Assembly: GCA_964020155.1 (NCBI GenBank)
Contig: OZ026563.1
Span: forward strand, 2,415,940 to 2,479,939
Reading direction: 5' to 3'
Length of the DNA stretch: 64,000 nt
Origin: Chondrilla cf. caribensis
Lineage: Eukaryota > Porifera > Demospongiae > Chondrillida > Chondrillidae
Both the position numbers and the translations under genes were made by a program. The notes below the pieces were generated by a model. It was given only the letters and a program-made list of their open reading frames with translations. It was not told where the DNA came from and did no database searches. How positions within the stretch are numbered: position 1 is the stretch's first letter; each line of letters opens with the position of its first letter. Below, piece after piece: positions 12,001 through 22,338 of the stretch.

Positions 12001-15000
12001 CTGAGTTAGTGAATTCCTTTGCTGAACCCACAGCCAAGCCATTACTGTTTGTCAAAAATGTGGAGACGGCCTACTGTGGTCAGGTGACTCCCGAACTAGT
12101 GAGAAAGTACCTCAGAGAGCCTGCCATGGATTACAGAATTGATGAGAAAGTGATTGTTCCAGCTCTAATACCTCTCCTGGAGTATGTTCTTAAGGATATT
12201 CAATCATTTTCTGAATGTTCCAAAGTAAATAGGCTGCATTTGATGTTGACAATGAGTGATGAATTTCAACCCATTGATGATACTTCCCCACTTTTTGGAC
12301 AAGACTTTCCATTTGGTAAACTTCTACCAGAACGTACTGCAAAGTATTTCATTTCTTCAGTATTATGGCAGGAGGAAATGCTAAGAAAGAGGTTGATAGA
12401 TTTGAGGCTAATACAACGTGTCCCACCTGAATTTGTTGCTGAACACATCGAACTTCCAAGGCAGCCAATAGTGGACCTCCGTCAATGTAACTGTGAAAAG
12501 CTTGTCAGCCTCTGGTCTTACATAGTAGACATTTCCACATCAAATCCTAAATCCCTGGATCATTTCTCTGAGGTTGCCATTATTCCTACTAACCAGTCAA
12601 CCTTGGTATCTGTTGAGATGGCAAAATCTGTACTCAGAGAATATGGATCTGTTCAATTGTTGCAGGAGCTAGCAGTACCTGTGGTGGACTTCTCAGTGCT
12701 TCATGGTCACGATGATTCCTTGACTTGCAAGTGTACTGACCTTATTCGTCCAAGGTTGGCTGTTGAGAACAGACCCAATGACGTACTTGATGTACTGCAG
12801 GCAGCAGTTATACATCGTCAACTCCAGGTCTGTACTAATATAACAGACAAGATTGTGAATCAGTTCGTGGGGTTTATTCAAGACTGTGATAAGCTATTAA
12901 TCCAAAGCTGTCAGAAGATATTACGGGGCCTTACCATATACAAGACGGTGACTGGAAAGTGGCAATCCTTGGAGGGATGTAGACAGGTGTACGCTTTACC
13001 ACAGGAGAAGGTACCTCGTGACGGTCTGGAGGAGATTACCTGTTCAATAATTGAGATACAATCATTACATGAAAGCTATTATAAAGCTATCGGTGTTAAA
13101 CTTCTAACTCACCTTACCTTCTATGAGAAAATCATCATCCCACATTTTTGTAGTTTTTCTACTAAAGCGATGATTGGTCATCTTAATCACATTTGCAGCA
13201 AGGATGACCTGGAGAATATCAAGGAGAAAATGAACAATATCGGGTTTGTTTGGGATGAGAAGAAATGGTCTTTTTACTCAGCGTCAGATTATTATGACCC
13301 AAGTGAGGAACTTTTCAAGGCTTTTCTCACTAAGGACCATTTCCCTCCACCACTTTGGTTGGAACACCTTCCCCTCCTAACACAGATCGGACTCAACACT
13401 ACGGTCACTGACAGCCTGTGGATACAGTTTGCAAAAAAGCTGGCAGATCTGCCTAAACGTGAGTCTGAAGAAAAGTCTCAACTACTGCTAGCATCACTGC
13501 AACATCAATTAAGGAAAGTACTGTTTCCAGATATGCTACCTTCTACTATCTCCAAGACAGTAACTGCTGAGGACAGACAGAATCTTGTCCAATTCCTTCG
13601 GTCAATTGCTGACATCCCTTTTGTTCCTCGCCAATACCCTGCAGAGGTTGATTTTCTATTTCATCAGTTGAAAGAAGATGATCATTGTTCACCAAAATTT
13701 AAGTTGGTTTGTTTCAAAAATTCCTTCCTTTGTGAACCTGGACAAGCACAGTTACTAAGCTTCACCAGTGCACACCCTCTTGTGGAGTCTACACAGTTGA
13801 TTGGTCCGTGTATCCTAACTACAGAAGCAAGAAAAATCTTTGTGAATGCTTTGAGCATGAAACTGCCCACAATTAGAGATGTGTGTCAAAACTTACTAGA
13901 GCTATCATCTGTTGTTGATGAATTTACACCATCCTCCAAGCAGTCTGTTGATATTACTAGAAGGCTTCAATCTCTTTTTACCGATCTGTATAACTTTATC
14001 TGTTCCAAAGACCTGAGTTTAGTAAAGGCTGAATTGAGTGATAAAAAATGCCTCTTCTCACTAAGTGATGATGGCACAACATTCAGAATATCCAAAGGCT
14101 CTGAATTGGTCAGAGATATTACCCGCTGTCCATACATGAAGCATTTACGCTGTGTACCGTTATACCTCAGAGATCCAAAGTACACATCTTTCCTCACTGA
14201 AATTGGAGTAGCATCAACTGTCTCTGTGGAACAATTCATTCATCTGTTGAATACATTGCATGCATCAGATGAATCTTCCACAGATCCTAATCGGAAAGAG
14301 TGTGTTAAAGCTCTCTATGAAGATCTTGTGCATTTCCTTCGAACGTCTCGAAACCACAGAGATGCCATTGAGTATGTACACAACTGCTCATGTGTCCCAT
14401 TACCAGATGAAGGGATGGTGTTATGTCCATCGCACCAGCTTATTCTAAATGATGCCCAGTGGATCAAGAGCAGGCTGGAGGGTTCAGAGTACCGCTTTGT
14501 ACTACCTCCTCCTCCACCCCAAGGGGGAGGGGATATTACCCTGCCAGAATGTCTGAAAGTGAAGGCCCTGAGTACACTTGTCTACGAAGAACTGGACGAA
14601 GTTGCTGTGCTGGACAGGGAAAATCGTTGTGAAGGTGATTTGAGGGCAGAAGTTACCAAAATGAAAGGAGAGGGTGATGACTATACTGTGGTCCAGGAGT
14701 GTCCCTTTTCTGGTACATTTGTCCATTTCCTCCGATCTGGGGAGTTTGGTAATGGTCTGAAACGATTGATAAACCACAGTTTGAATGGGAAACCACTCAC
14801 TAGAGGACACCTGGACAGTGTTGAGGAGGTCCAAGGGCTTGAAGTGAAGTGTGTATATGCCATTAGAACATCACTCAAGAATCGTGTAACAGGGTGCACT
14901 ATTCCTGGTAGTGAGAATGAGGATGTTCCTTGTTACCTTGATGAGGGATGCTCTCCAAAGTGTCTCTATGTGAGATTTCATCCTAAGAATGAAAACGCAA

Positions 15001-18000
15001 GGAATGACCTACTTTTGGATGAAGTGGTGCAATTACTGTTGCGAGTGTTGAAACATGACGATATAGGTAGCTTACATCTACAGATATTGCTCCGATCGAG
15101 TGATCCAATGAAGGTTGATGAAACCCTTGATCGCTTAAAAATCAAAGTGTATTCTCCACAAAAAGATGATATCAATGGCCAGATAGCAGAGGAGGAAGAA
15201 GGACGAGGCACTATAGTAGATGACCTTGAGTACATCATCACTTGTAATTTTGGAGAAGGTGATTTAGTTAAGTACTGCAAGGCCAATAGTGAAACTGTGG
15301 TTGCCAGGGTGATAAAAGTGGAGCCTCAGGATGATAATAGGGAATATCCCTACCCTCTCACAGTACATTTGAAGATATCATCTGATGATGAGATTAAAGT
15401 AAACAAGATGAACTCTTTGTTAGTTTGTAAGTTCCTACCACAAGCAGAAGTAACCCAGCTAAAGACATTGTATTGTATCCAAAGTTCAAGCAATCCCTCT
15501 AGTCTGTCTGAAGAGAAGAGTATAATTGTACTTGAACTTCCTTGTGGAGATCAGCGGCAACTTAGGACCTACATCTCTACAGTTCTAAAGACTGTTCAGA
15601 GGTTGTTTTCCAAGGAACAGATATGCTTCAGTATTGAGAGACTCCTGTTTCAGTTACACTTTGACTGTGTACACAGGCACAAGCAACCTGATGTGTTTCT
15701 TCAGGCAGTCCGTACATTCTTGAATGAAATTGAACAGAAATTGGATTATGAGGAAAATAAGGTATTTCTGGATTCCCTTCGTGCTAAGATCTCAACCATG
15801 GAATCTCAGGTCCAATCCCAGCTGCAGCCACAAAACGAGGAGGAAGACAGCGAGCTGGGCTCTGTAGCCTACAGCCAAATGAGCTCGTGGTCTGTACCAT
15901 CTAGCACACAACAACCTGTGGGAGCACCCACCTACCAACCACCAAATACTGCCACCATTGGTCATTATGGTACAGGGTCCACCTTTCAAGGTACTCCAGT
16001 ACTTGTTTCTGCTCCTACAGGCCACACACAGCGTCAAAGAAGGGTAGGTGGTGTGAGGACCAACTATCCCATTAATCCAGCCCCTGGTAGAATGCAAAGT
16101 GGAGGTGCTTATATCTGGGGAAGTGGACCGGGTCCTTCTCCAGGTACTGGTCAAATTTGGCCTAGTTCTGTTGTTGAACCAACCCCTGAACCACCTCCAA
16201 GAGTCAGCATGGATGATGCCCATGTGTGGTTGAGAGATGTGTCTGATACAGTCAACATAGTTAAGCACTTATGTCAACAAACAAGAGAAATTGAAGTTTT
16301 AGAACAAGATGGAGAGATGGAGAAAAGGGAGGTATACCAATACCCAGCTGCGGTCTGTTTCTACGCCCATGAGATTGTTCTCAAGTGCCTGAAAGCTCTG
16401 TTCTTTGCCTACTGTGGTCTCCCAGGAGAGTTACGGGAATGCAGTAATCTGGTGGAACTCCACCAACAGCTACTCACTCATACGGAAATCCCCCAACCAG
16501 TGAGAGACCTGGAGATGTATGTTCACTTGGTCAGTGGACATGGCTCAACCTGCTGTGGATACCCTTCCTTTGATCCACCTAACACGCCTAACGACACGCA
16601 CTCTCCAATAGCAGCCAGAGAAGTACTGAGTGCAGCGGAAGCTTTTCTGCATGGTATTCAGAGATTACCCAAAATTGAACAATTATATTATTTCAGAGCC
16701 CAAGTGGATTTGCCTCAACCACAAGCCGTAGTACAAGGTATGTGAACAAAGTTCTGTGCTAGTCTTCATCCTTGTAATGCATGTGGATGTATATTTGGGA
16801 GTGTACTAGTTTGCTGTTTGTATAGTAGGATGAGATGCTAAAATGGTAGTCAGGTGATTATCTGCAGAAAGCAAAATTGTATGTTGAACAGTGGTCATGG
16901 GTCTCATATTTAATTATATGCTGGCCTTTCAGCTGGCATTTTTTCATGGGAGACTTGTATAGAGGGTAGTATTCCATCTGTATGGAATATCTATATGATG
17001 AGATAACTTATATATTGTATATAACTTATCTAAGACTGGATCAATTGAGTGTGATTGTTCTGAGTGTAACTCTTCAAATATAAATTCAGAAGACACACTT
17101 TAAGACTCATTTAAATATTCACATTGTTGTGTTGTTAATCAACATTCATAATATATAGTTGACATTATACCATATGCGCAGAAATTTTCGCAGTACTACA
17201 GTGGAACCTCTCTATTAAGGACACTTTGGGACCTTGATTTTAGTCCTTATTACAGAGGTGTCCTCAATTCAGAGGTCACTTAATACACTACAGTACTATA
17301 CTGGGACACAGAATGGTGTCCTTATTACAGAGGTTTCTGCAATTCAGAGGTTTGTAATAGAGAGGTTCCACTGTACACGTTCGCGGTTTTGTGGAATGCC
17401 TGGTCATCCACAATAGTTTAATCTGCTAATTATTATGGTACTCACAAAATGACCATCTATTTTCGATGTATAGTGCACGTTGCAAAACACAACTACAATA
17501 GAGCAAAGGACAATAGGTTTTGTGTTAGTTTAAATGAAGCATTGACCAAAATTCAAGTATTTTTGTTCATCCTGAATTTCGATAAGATGTCGACAGCTAC
17601 ACCATAGGGATCTTCTCTATTAGCGATTTTGCAAGTGCAATACATAATAAACATGAAAACCATGGATACAGCTCTCTAGCTCAAGCATTTTAAAACTGAA
17701 AAATAATATATTTGATTTGGCCCACAACCGCGAAAATAAAATCAGCAAAAATCCTCAAAATTATGCAACCACAAAAGTTTAGTGCCACGAAAATTTCCGT
17801 GTTGTGTTATTATGTACATACCACAAACACAAGGACTCCATGTCCAATTTACTATGAATTCTGACAATTATGCTTCATTTGAATTTACAAATTTATGCAG
17901 AAAAAAAAACATATTTTATGGAGTTATGTCTGGTAGACAATGTCCAAACATGAGCACTGCTAGCTACATTCCATTTTGGTGCTACCCTATTTCCATTGTG

Positions 18001-18658
18001 GAGCTGTGCTGCAGTTGTAGCTAATGTACTGTGTTGTTGTGCACCTGTAGATCGTCCTGACAACTGGGAAGGATGTGAACTTCTAGTACCAATGGATCCC
18101 CACAGCAGAGAGTACAGAGAAATTGAAGGACTCTTCAGAAGCACCATGCCATCATATCACATAGAAAAGATCGAGAGAGTTCAGAATGAGAGTCTTTGGA
18201 AGCGCTTCAGAGACTGTAGAAGGAGGATGGAAGAACATCTCCCATCTGCTGGAGAGAAGAAACTCTTTCATGGAACTAAGCAAACTGATCCTAAAGGCAT
18301 CTATAGTGGAGATGCTGGATTTGATCTACGTCACAGTGGTACTGGGATGTGGGGAGTTGGAAGTTACTTTGCAGTCAATGCATCTTATTCCAGTGGATAC
18401 TCATACCAAAAGAGGGTCCTCGGCCAGTCTAATCCACTCCGCCAGATGTTTGTGGCTAAAGTGTTGACTGGTGCTTGCATAAGGTTAGATCCAAACCGTC
18501 AATTGCGATTCCCTCCAGAGCGCACTGACCAGCAAGAAGGAGGCGTTGTCATCAGAAGAAGGTATGACAGTGTGCAAGGAACCACAGGAGGGTCTCAAGT
18601 ATACATCATCTACGACAACGCTCAGTCCTATCCAGCCTACCTTATTACCTATACCTGA
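16..18658 (+). CDS. Sacsin-repeat/HEPN/PARP giant protein, copy 1 (three sacsin modules)
   Basis: Predicted exons are 16-55, 134-219, 791-1049, 3256-16737 and 18051-18658, giving 4824 aa. All junctions are GT-AG and phase-compatible. Exons 2-3 and the start of exon 4 encode the first sacsin repeat, with the Bergerat ATP site split as an N-box near residues 43-53 and a GRFGIGF glycine box near 115-121. Two more N-boxes (ELIQNADDAGA near 1447, EFIQNAEDATA near 2477) begin further modules. A Pro/Gln-rich linker precedes a HEPN domain (about 4448-4601), and exon 5 adds a PARP domain with H4696, Y4728 and V4806. Sacsin is an HSP90-like co-chaperone in vertebrates, also built around one giant exon; the PARP tail is not part of that protein. 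By family the product would be a cytoplasmic ATP-binding, ADP-ribosylating scaffold, which is inference. Copy 1 has NADDADA in its first N-box and lacks one module found in copy 2. The ATG at 16 is chosen because exons 1-2 give the family's N-terminal block and copies 2-3 match it. Confidence 0.8.
220..790 (+). other. Intron 2 of copy 1, enlarged by an insertion of about 460 bp
   Basis: The matching introns in copies 2 and 3 are only about 110 bp (24031-24139 and 51502-51608). The flanks match (TTATTCTGATC on the left, GAGTAGC.CACATCAC on the right), so bases about 243-700 are extra in copy 1 or lost from the others. I see no open frame of note or terminal repeats in the extra part. Confidence 0.6.
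791..1049 (+). other. ATP-site exon of the first sacsin repeat, copy 1, with altered N-box
   Basis: Exon 3 begins directly with ELIQNADDADATKVAF and ends at the HHIT block before the donor at 1050. The glycine box is GRFGIGF. The N-box glycine (NADDAGA in every other full module here) is Asp in copy 1, through GGT to GAT. The acidic residue that binds Mg-ATP through the adenine network is retained. The change could weaken nucleotide binding in this module only. Confidence 0.85.
1156..2466. repeat. Long inverted repeat in intron 3 of copy 1
   Basis: The left arm (about 1156-1199, containing CAGAAATGGAATACGAGGCA) is the reverse complement of the right arm (about 2425-2466) over some 40 bp with few mismatches. 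Copies 2 and 3 keep only the right arm; their left position reads CATTGAAGCCAC. It could be the remains of a foldback element. Confidence 0.5.
1458..2350. mobile_element. Copy 1-specific insertion in intron 3
   Basis: Copies 2 and 3 read straight through this point (CACTCATAATAATATTCATGACC). The inserted 0.9 kb is less AT-rich than the intron and contains a perfect 13-bp inverted repeat, CCAGACCCACTTC at 2064-2076 and its complement at 2102-2114. No transposase is visible, and the end repeats and target duplication are unclear, so the class is unknown. Confidence 0.4.
7209..7480 (+). other. ATP-binding core of the second sacsin module, copy 1
   Basis: ELIQNADDAGATEVKFLVDW is followed by the GPALYAYNN block, GRFGLGF and YHITDVPSFV. 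This is the HATPase_c_3 type Bergerat site of sacsin repeats. It corresponds to the third module of copies 2 and 3, not their second. Confidence 0.85.
10299..10594 (+). other. ATP-binding core of the last sacsin module, copy 1
   Basis: EFIQNAEDATASEIAFVIDR starts the module and GQFGIGFNVAYHVTD closes the core. It differs from the others in NAEDATA for NADDAGA and in a GGKGES loop before the glycine box. Copy 2 keeps the same differences at 35890-36170, so they are a fixed feature of this module. Confidence 0.85.
16212..16671 (+). other. HEPN domain of copy 1
   Basis: Near the end of the giant exon the protein reads WLRDVSD, then AAVCFYAHEIVLKCLKALFF, then NLVELHQQLL, and a last helix with PIAAREVLSAAEAFL. 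This is the four-helix HEPN pattern found at the C-terminus of sacsin. The usual RYPD signature is degraded to GYPSFD. An R-x6-H arrangement (RDLEMYVH) is present. Whether it is the RNase-type motif of catalytic HEPNs cannot be settled here; sacsin's own HEPN is regarded as a nucleotide-binding dimer. Confidence 0.85.
17168..17809. mobile_element. Old TIR element in intron 4 of copy 1
   Basis: The left end TACCATATGCGCAGAAATTT and the right end pair as diverged inverted repeats of about 50-60 bp; the pairing is clearer in copy 2. It has no coding capacity, so it is a MITE-like element. Present in both intron 4 copies, it predates the duplication. Confidence 0.55.
17199..17373. mobile_element. 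175-bp pogo/Tigger-like MITE with TA target duplication
   Basis: Perfect 19-bp terminal inverted repeats (CAGTGGAACCTCTCTATTA at 17199-17217 and its complement at 17355-17373) are flanked by TA on both sides. Copy 2 has the empty site, CAGTACTAAACTTTC. The CAGTGGAACCTC end resembles pogo/Tigger-type ends of the Tc1/mariner superfamily. It is non-autonomous. Confidence 0.8.
18051..18658 (+). CDS. Exon 5 of copy 1: PARP-type mono-ADP-ribosyltransferase catalytic domain
   Basis: This 608-nt exon starts after CACCTGTAG and enters in phase 1, matching the phase-1 end of the giant exon at 16737. It encodes a complete ARTD/PARP catalytic domain that would transfer ADP-ribose from NAD+. Visible landmarks are the MDPHSREYREIEGLF entry, the IERVQNESLWKRF helix of macro-PARP relatives, the LFHGTK histidine, GVGSYFA with the catalytic tyrosine, and the closing YIIYDNAQSYPAYLITY block. 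The position of the polymerase glutamate is a valine, giving H-Y-V, which in this family goes with mono- rather than poly-ADP-ribosylation. The open frame also extends upstream to an ATG at 17996, but that part reads as the T/G-rich intron end. A separate small PARP gene remains the alternative. Confidence 0.85.
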
Positions 18659-19117
18659 GAGCTAACCAACATAGTTTAGAGCTGATACATACATAAATAG
18701 GCAGTAGTAGTGAGCTAGCTATTAATAGGTCTTCATAACTTCCAAGACTATTAAAGTGGTAATAGTTTGTACCAATGATTGTATTGCTTTAGATATACAA
18801 GTAATAATAATGATAAAATTATGTTGCTGTACCATTGTATGATGCTGACAACATGATATCAGCTGTAGGAAAATAATTGAAGAATTGGATTATGTATAAT
18901 ATGCATATTATTGCGAATCCATGTATCATCTGTTCGTTGTCTATAATTCAACTGTCCTCGTGGACCGACTGAAAAAATTACCACATAAGAATTAAAATGC
19001 ATGGCTGTTAGTACTATAAAATTTAATGTTTAGCGTCAGAGGAAGTATATATTATAAGTTACCAGTTGTACTTGGTCTTTAAATTGATAGAACTATTAAG
19101 TGGTCGAACTCGTCATA
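18659..19117. other. Intergenic region after copy 1
   Basis: AT-rich sequence between the end of the PARP exon and the first ArfGAP fragment. It should hold the 3' UTR of copy 1. I see no clear canonical poly(A) signal and no gene. Confidence 0.5.
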
Positions 19118-19288
19118 ATGCTGAAACCTTTAGTTATTCAAAACTGCCACAGTGATAAACCTGAGTTCCATACTGAGGTGCAGAACCATGAGGTTAGTTC
19201 ACCTCCTGTGTACATGTTGGCTTTAATTGTTTCATGCGAATTTGTAATCATTATGATAGCCTAAGCGGTAAAGTGTATGTCATGTACT

Positions 19289-19339
19289 GGCGAATAACGC
19301 TTCACGTGTGTACACTACACACGTGAAGTGTTATTCGCC
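19289..19339. repeat. 24-bp-arm hairpin, unit 1
   Basis: GGCGAATAACGCTTCACGTG... at 19289-19312 pairs with 19316-19339 across a 3-nt loop with a single G-U type mismatch. It lies in the interval after the first ArfGAP-like exon. Confidence 0.75.
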
Positions 19340-19658
19340 TGTAGTGTACCGTATACTATGGGGTGGTATAACTGAGTCGTTCTCGATCATGTACGTATAT
19401 ACGTCTCCCAATATTCTGTCTTCTACCAAGACCGTTGTTGAATCTTACTTTTTGTACTTATTGCTGTCAGTGACAGTGACATATCAATGATAGTGCTGTT
19501 AAGTAAAGGTCTCCCTTATAATCCCAGTCTGGCTGTAGAGCTAGCAGCTCACAGTCGTGTTTGATTGATTATAGTGTAGATACACTGTTAGTGTTAGTCA
19601 TTGGGTAGATTACTGAGGCAGTTATGATGTTCTACTTGTGTTTCTGTCAATGTGCAAG

Positions 19659-19806
19659 TGAAGTAGACCCTCACTGATGAAGTAGACCTGTCTGTCCCCC
19701 ACTGGTGAAGTAGGCCTGTCTGTCCCCCACTGGTGAAGTAGACCTGTCTGTCCCTCACTGGTAAAGTAGACCTGTCTGTCCCCCACTGGTGAAGTAGACC
19801 TGTGTG
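19659..19806. repeat. 28-bp minisatellite, unit 1 (about 5 units)
   Basis: Tandem copies of a unit like GTGAAGTAGACCTGTCTGTC + CCCCACTG, varying mainly at CCCCAC/CCTCAC and CTGTCTG/CTGTGTG. Open frames across it on the minus strand are repeat artefacts. Confidence 0.9.
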
Positions 19807-20884
19807 TTTGGACTTGCTATGACAAACATGCATCCTTACATAGTGTACTTTGCTGTAAATGGTATTAGACCAACTAGATACCCCGTTAAGAAGAGATATG
19901 TTGAGATAAACAAGGTTCCACTGGTTGTATGTCCGTTCACTGGTAGTCTTTCATATGTACTGTATGTACAGTTGTTCACTGATTTTAGTAAATGCATGTG
20001 TGTACATATGTACTAGTCTCCAGTCCGGATGTTTTTATCATTGTGTGTTCTTCATTCCTTGCGTATTTAAACATGTAATGGGAATAATGTCTGGATTCAA
20101 GACTATAATATTATATTCATCCCTGAAGACTTGCTTTGAGATCCAAAAGTCCTGGTCATTTGCATATACGTACGTATGTAGGTACATATGTGGATGCATA
20201 TGTAGACGTGCAACATGTGCTGTATAATGTGATTCCATGCTCATAAGTACATGCCACTCTATGTATTCGAATTTTCTTTTTGTGACTCTAATTATGGACT
20301 TAGACTAAGTTCAATCGATGTACTATTGTACATACGTATTTACATATTATCATGTGTGGTGAGTGTGCACTGCAGTACATGGGGTGGTCCTGTAGATACA
20401 ATGATGTGATACGTTATAGCAGTGAAGAATCCAAGTGCATTGTTAGGACAAAAACTTTATTGTGCTTTCTCTTGCTCATTGCCAATCAGTCTATGGTTAC
20501 AGTGACCTTTGTCCTCTCCACCACAGGAGTCAGCAGCAGCCATTGAGAAGCAATACAAGCACATCCTAGCGTTGATGAAGGAGAAGCAGTCCATCATGGA
20601 GAGAGATAGAGCTCTTTCTGAACGTGAGTACCCAGCGTACAGTAGAACAGTATATATTGACAAGTTTATAGTCTGTTACCTGACCCACAAGACACATATT
20701 AACAAAAATAATAGTGACTAATCAATTTTACTATAATATTACTGTGTGTATTCTTTATGTACTGTATATACGTATGTATGTACTGCATATGTACATATGT
20801 AATGTACGTATGTACATACTGTGTATTGCAATATTTTCGAGGAACACAATTTTCACACTTTATGAATGAGACATGAACCACACA

Positions 20885-20931
20885 AGTACAGACCCTCCCT
20901 CTCTTGACACAAAGTGAGGGAGGGTCTGTAC
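20885..20931. repeat. Short hairpin, unit 1
   Basis: GTACAGACCCTCCCTC pairs with the complementary sequence about 14 nt downstream, giving a stem of roughly 16 bp. In unit 2 (48483-48528) one stem position is changed and the rest is kept. Confidence 0.6.
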
Positions 20932-21262
20932 GACCATTCATCTGTGCAAACCAGTTCTTCGGAAGGCTGTACATGAAAGTTTGTCCCTAAAGGTTATAGA
21001 AGTACGTGCACATGTACATATCTATGTCTTTCATATCTGCTTCCCATATTCTGTCAAAGACTGGTGTGTGCTTAACAGATCAGTTGAGTTAGGTCTATCT
21101 GTAGAATGTACTACACCTGTCATGATGGATATTATGGGCTTTGTGTTTGTAGCAATTGAAACTAATAGCAATAAGACAGACAGTCAACCACCAAGAAAGA
21201 AGGATGGACCAACTGAAGTTCATTTTTGGAGATTTGTCTGTTCTTGTGCGTATGTGTGTATG

Positions 21263-21431
<169 letters not shown>

Positions 21432-21671
21432 GTGTGTGTATGTGTGCGTGGGTGTCATTTTTACTGAGTGTTCAACCCCACAACGATGCTATAAAGCAAT
21501 CCTGAAGCTCCTATCAGTGAATTATGTTTAGTCAGTGGTACAACAGCAGATGTGGGTGGGAATACGTCAGCTACAAAAGAGAAAAGGTTTGAGCCTTGCA
21601 ATTGTCCACGTACAATGCATACAGGATGCATACTAGTGCTGTATAATGCATTGACAAAACTATGTGATGTG

Positions 21672-21935
21672 CTGAGTATTGTACAGTGTGTGATGTTGTG
21701 AGGGGTGTGCAGTGTGTGATGGGATGTATGGGATGTGATGTGGTGAAGGCTGTCCAATGTGTGATATGGTGAGGGCTGTACAGTGTGTTATGTGGTGAGG
21801 ACTGTACACTGTGTGATATGGTGAGAGATGTTGAGTGTGATATGGTGAGGGATGTACAGTGTGGTATGGTGAGGGCTGTACAATGTGATATGGTGAGGGC
21901 TGTACAAAGTGTTTTGGTGAGGGCTGTACAGTGTG
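21672..21935. repeat. 24-bp minisatellite, unit 1
   Basis: Degenerate tandem copies of a unit like GATATGGTGAGGGCTGTACA + GTGT, directly before the ArfGAP-finger exon. Confidence 0.8.
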
Positions 21936-22338
21936 GTCATCATGGTTGTATTGTAACTGTCCATGTTTCACAGAGTGGCCTCGAAGCCTAGCTCAACCAG
22001 TATCATCAAGGAACTGTACTCAGTTCAAGGCAATGAGTACTGTACTGACTGTGGAGCACCCAAACCAAAGGTATATGAATTGACTGTGTGTGCTGCACGT
22101 TAATGACAATGTGCTACAAACATTACACATGCCACCAGATGTGTAGCATGTGTTTTTGCCTACCTTTCATCCTACAGGTTGAGCTTACATCAATTATACA
22201 GTATTGTTATATTATTGAACATCATCATTGTAGTAATTTTTATTTCAAATTGCATTTAAGTGTAATAGTTGTATTATTATAGTTATTATAATCAAATAGC
22301 ATAAACAAAAGTGTATGAATTTTATGATTAAAGACCAA

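Larger units (their letters stand above)
16738..18050 (+). other. Intron 4 of copy 1 (predicted)
   Basis: The donor is CAAG|GTATGT at 16738 and the acceptor CACCTGTAG at 18050; both phases are 1. The intron holds a long TIR element (17168-17809) with a younger element nested inside (17199-17373). A stop codon follows 6 nt into the intron, so retention would end the protein after HEPN. Confidence 0.7.
19193..20526. other. Interval between first and second ArfGAP-like exons, unit 1
   Basis: It holds the hairpin, the minisatellite and otherwise unassigned sequence. No BAR-domain exons recognised. Confidence 0.4.

Noticed and set aside
17996..18050. A separate small PARP gene starting at ATG 17996
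   Set aside because: The first 18 residues are Cys/Val-rich, come from a T/G-rich intron end, and are followed by an acceptor whose phase matches the giant exon. Kept only as an alternative.
19659..19806. CRISPR-like array
   Set aside because: The 28-bp units are directly adjacent with no unique spacers; it is a minisatellite in an animal genome.
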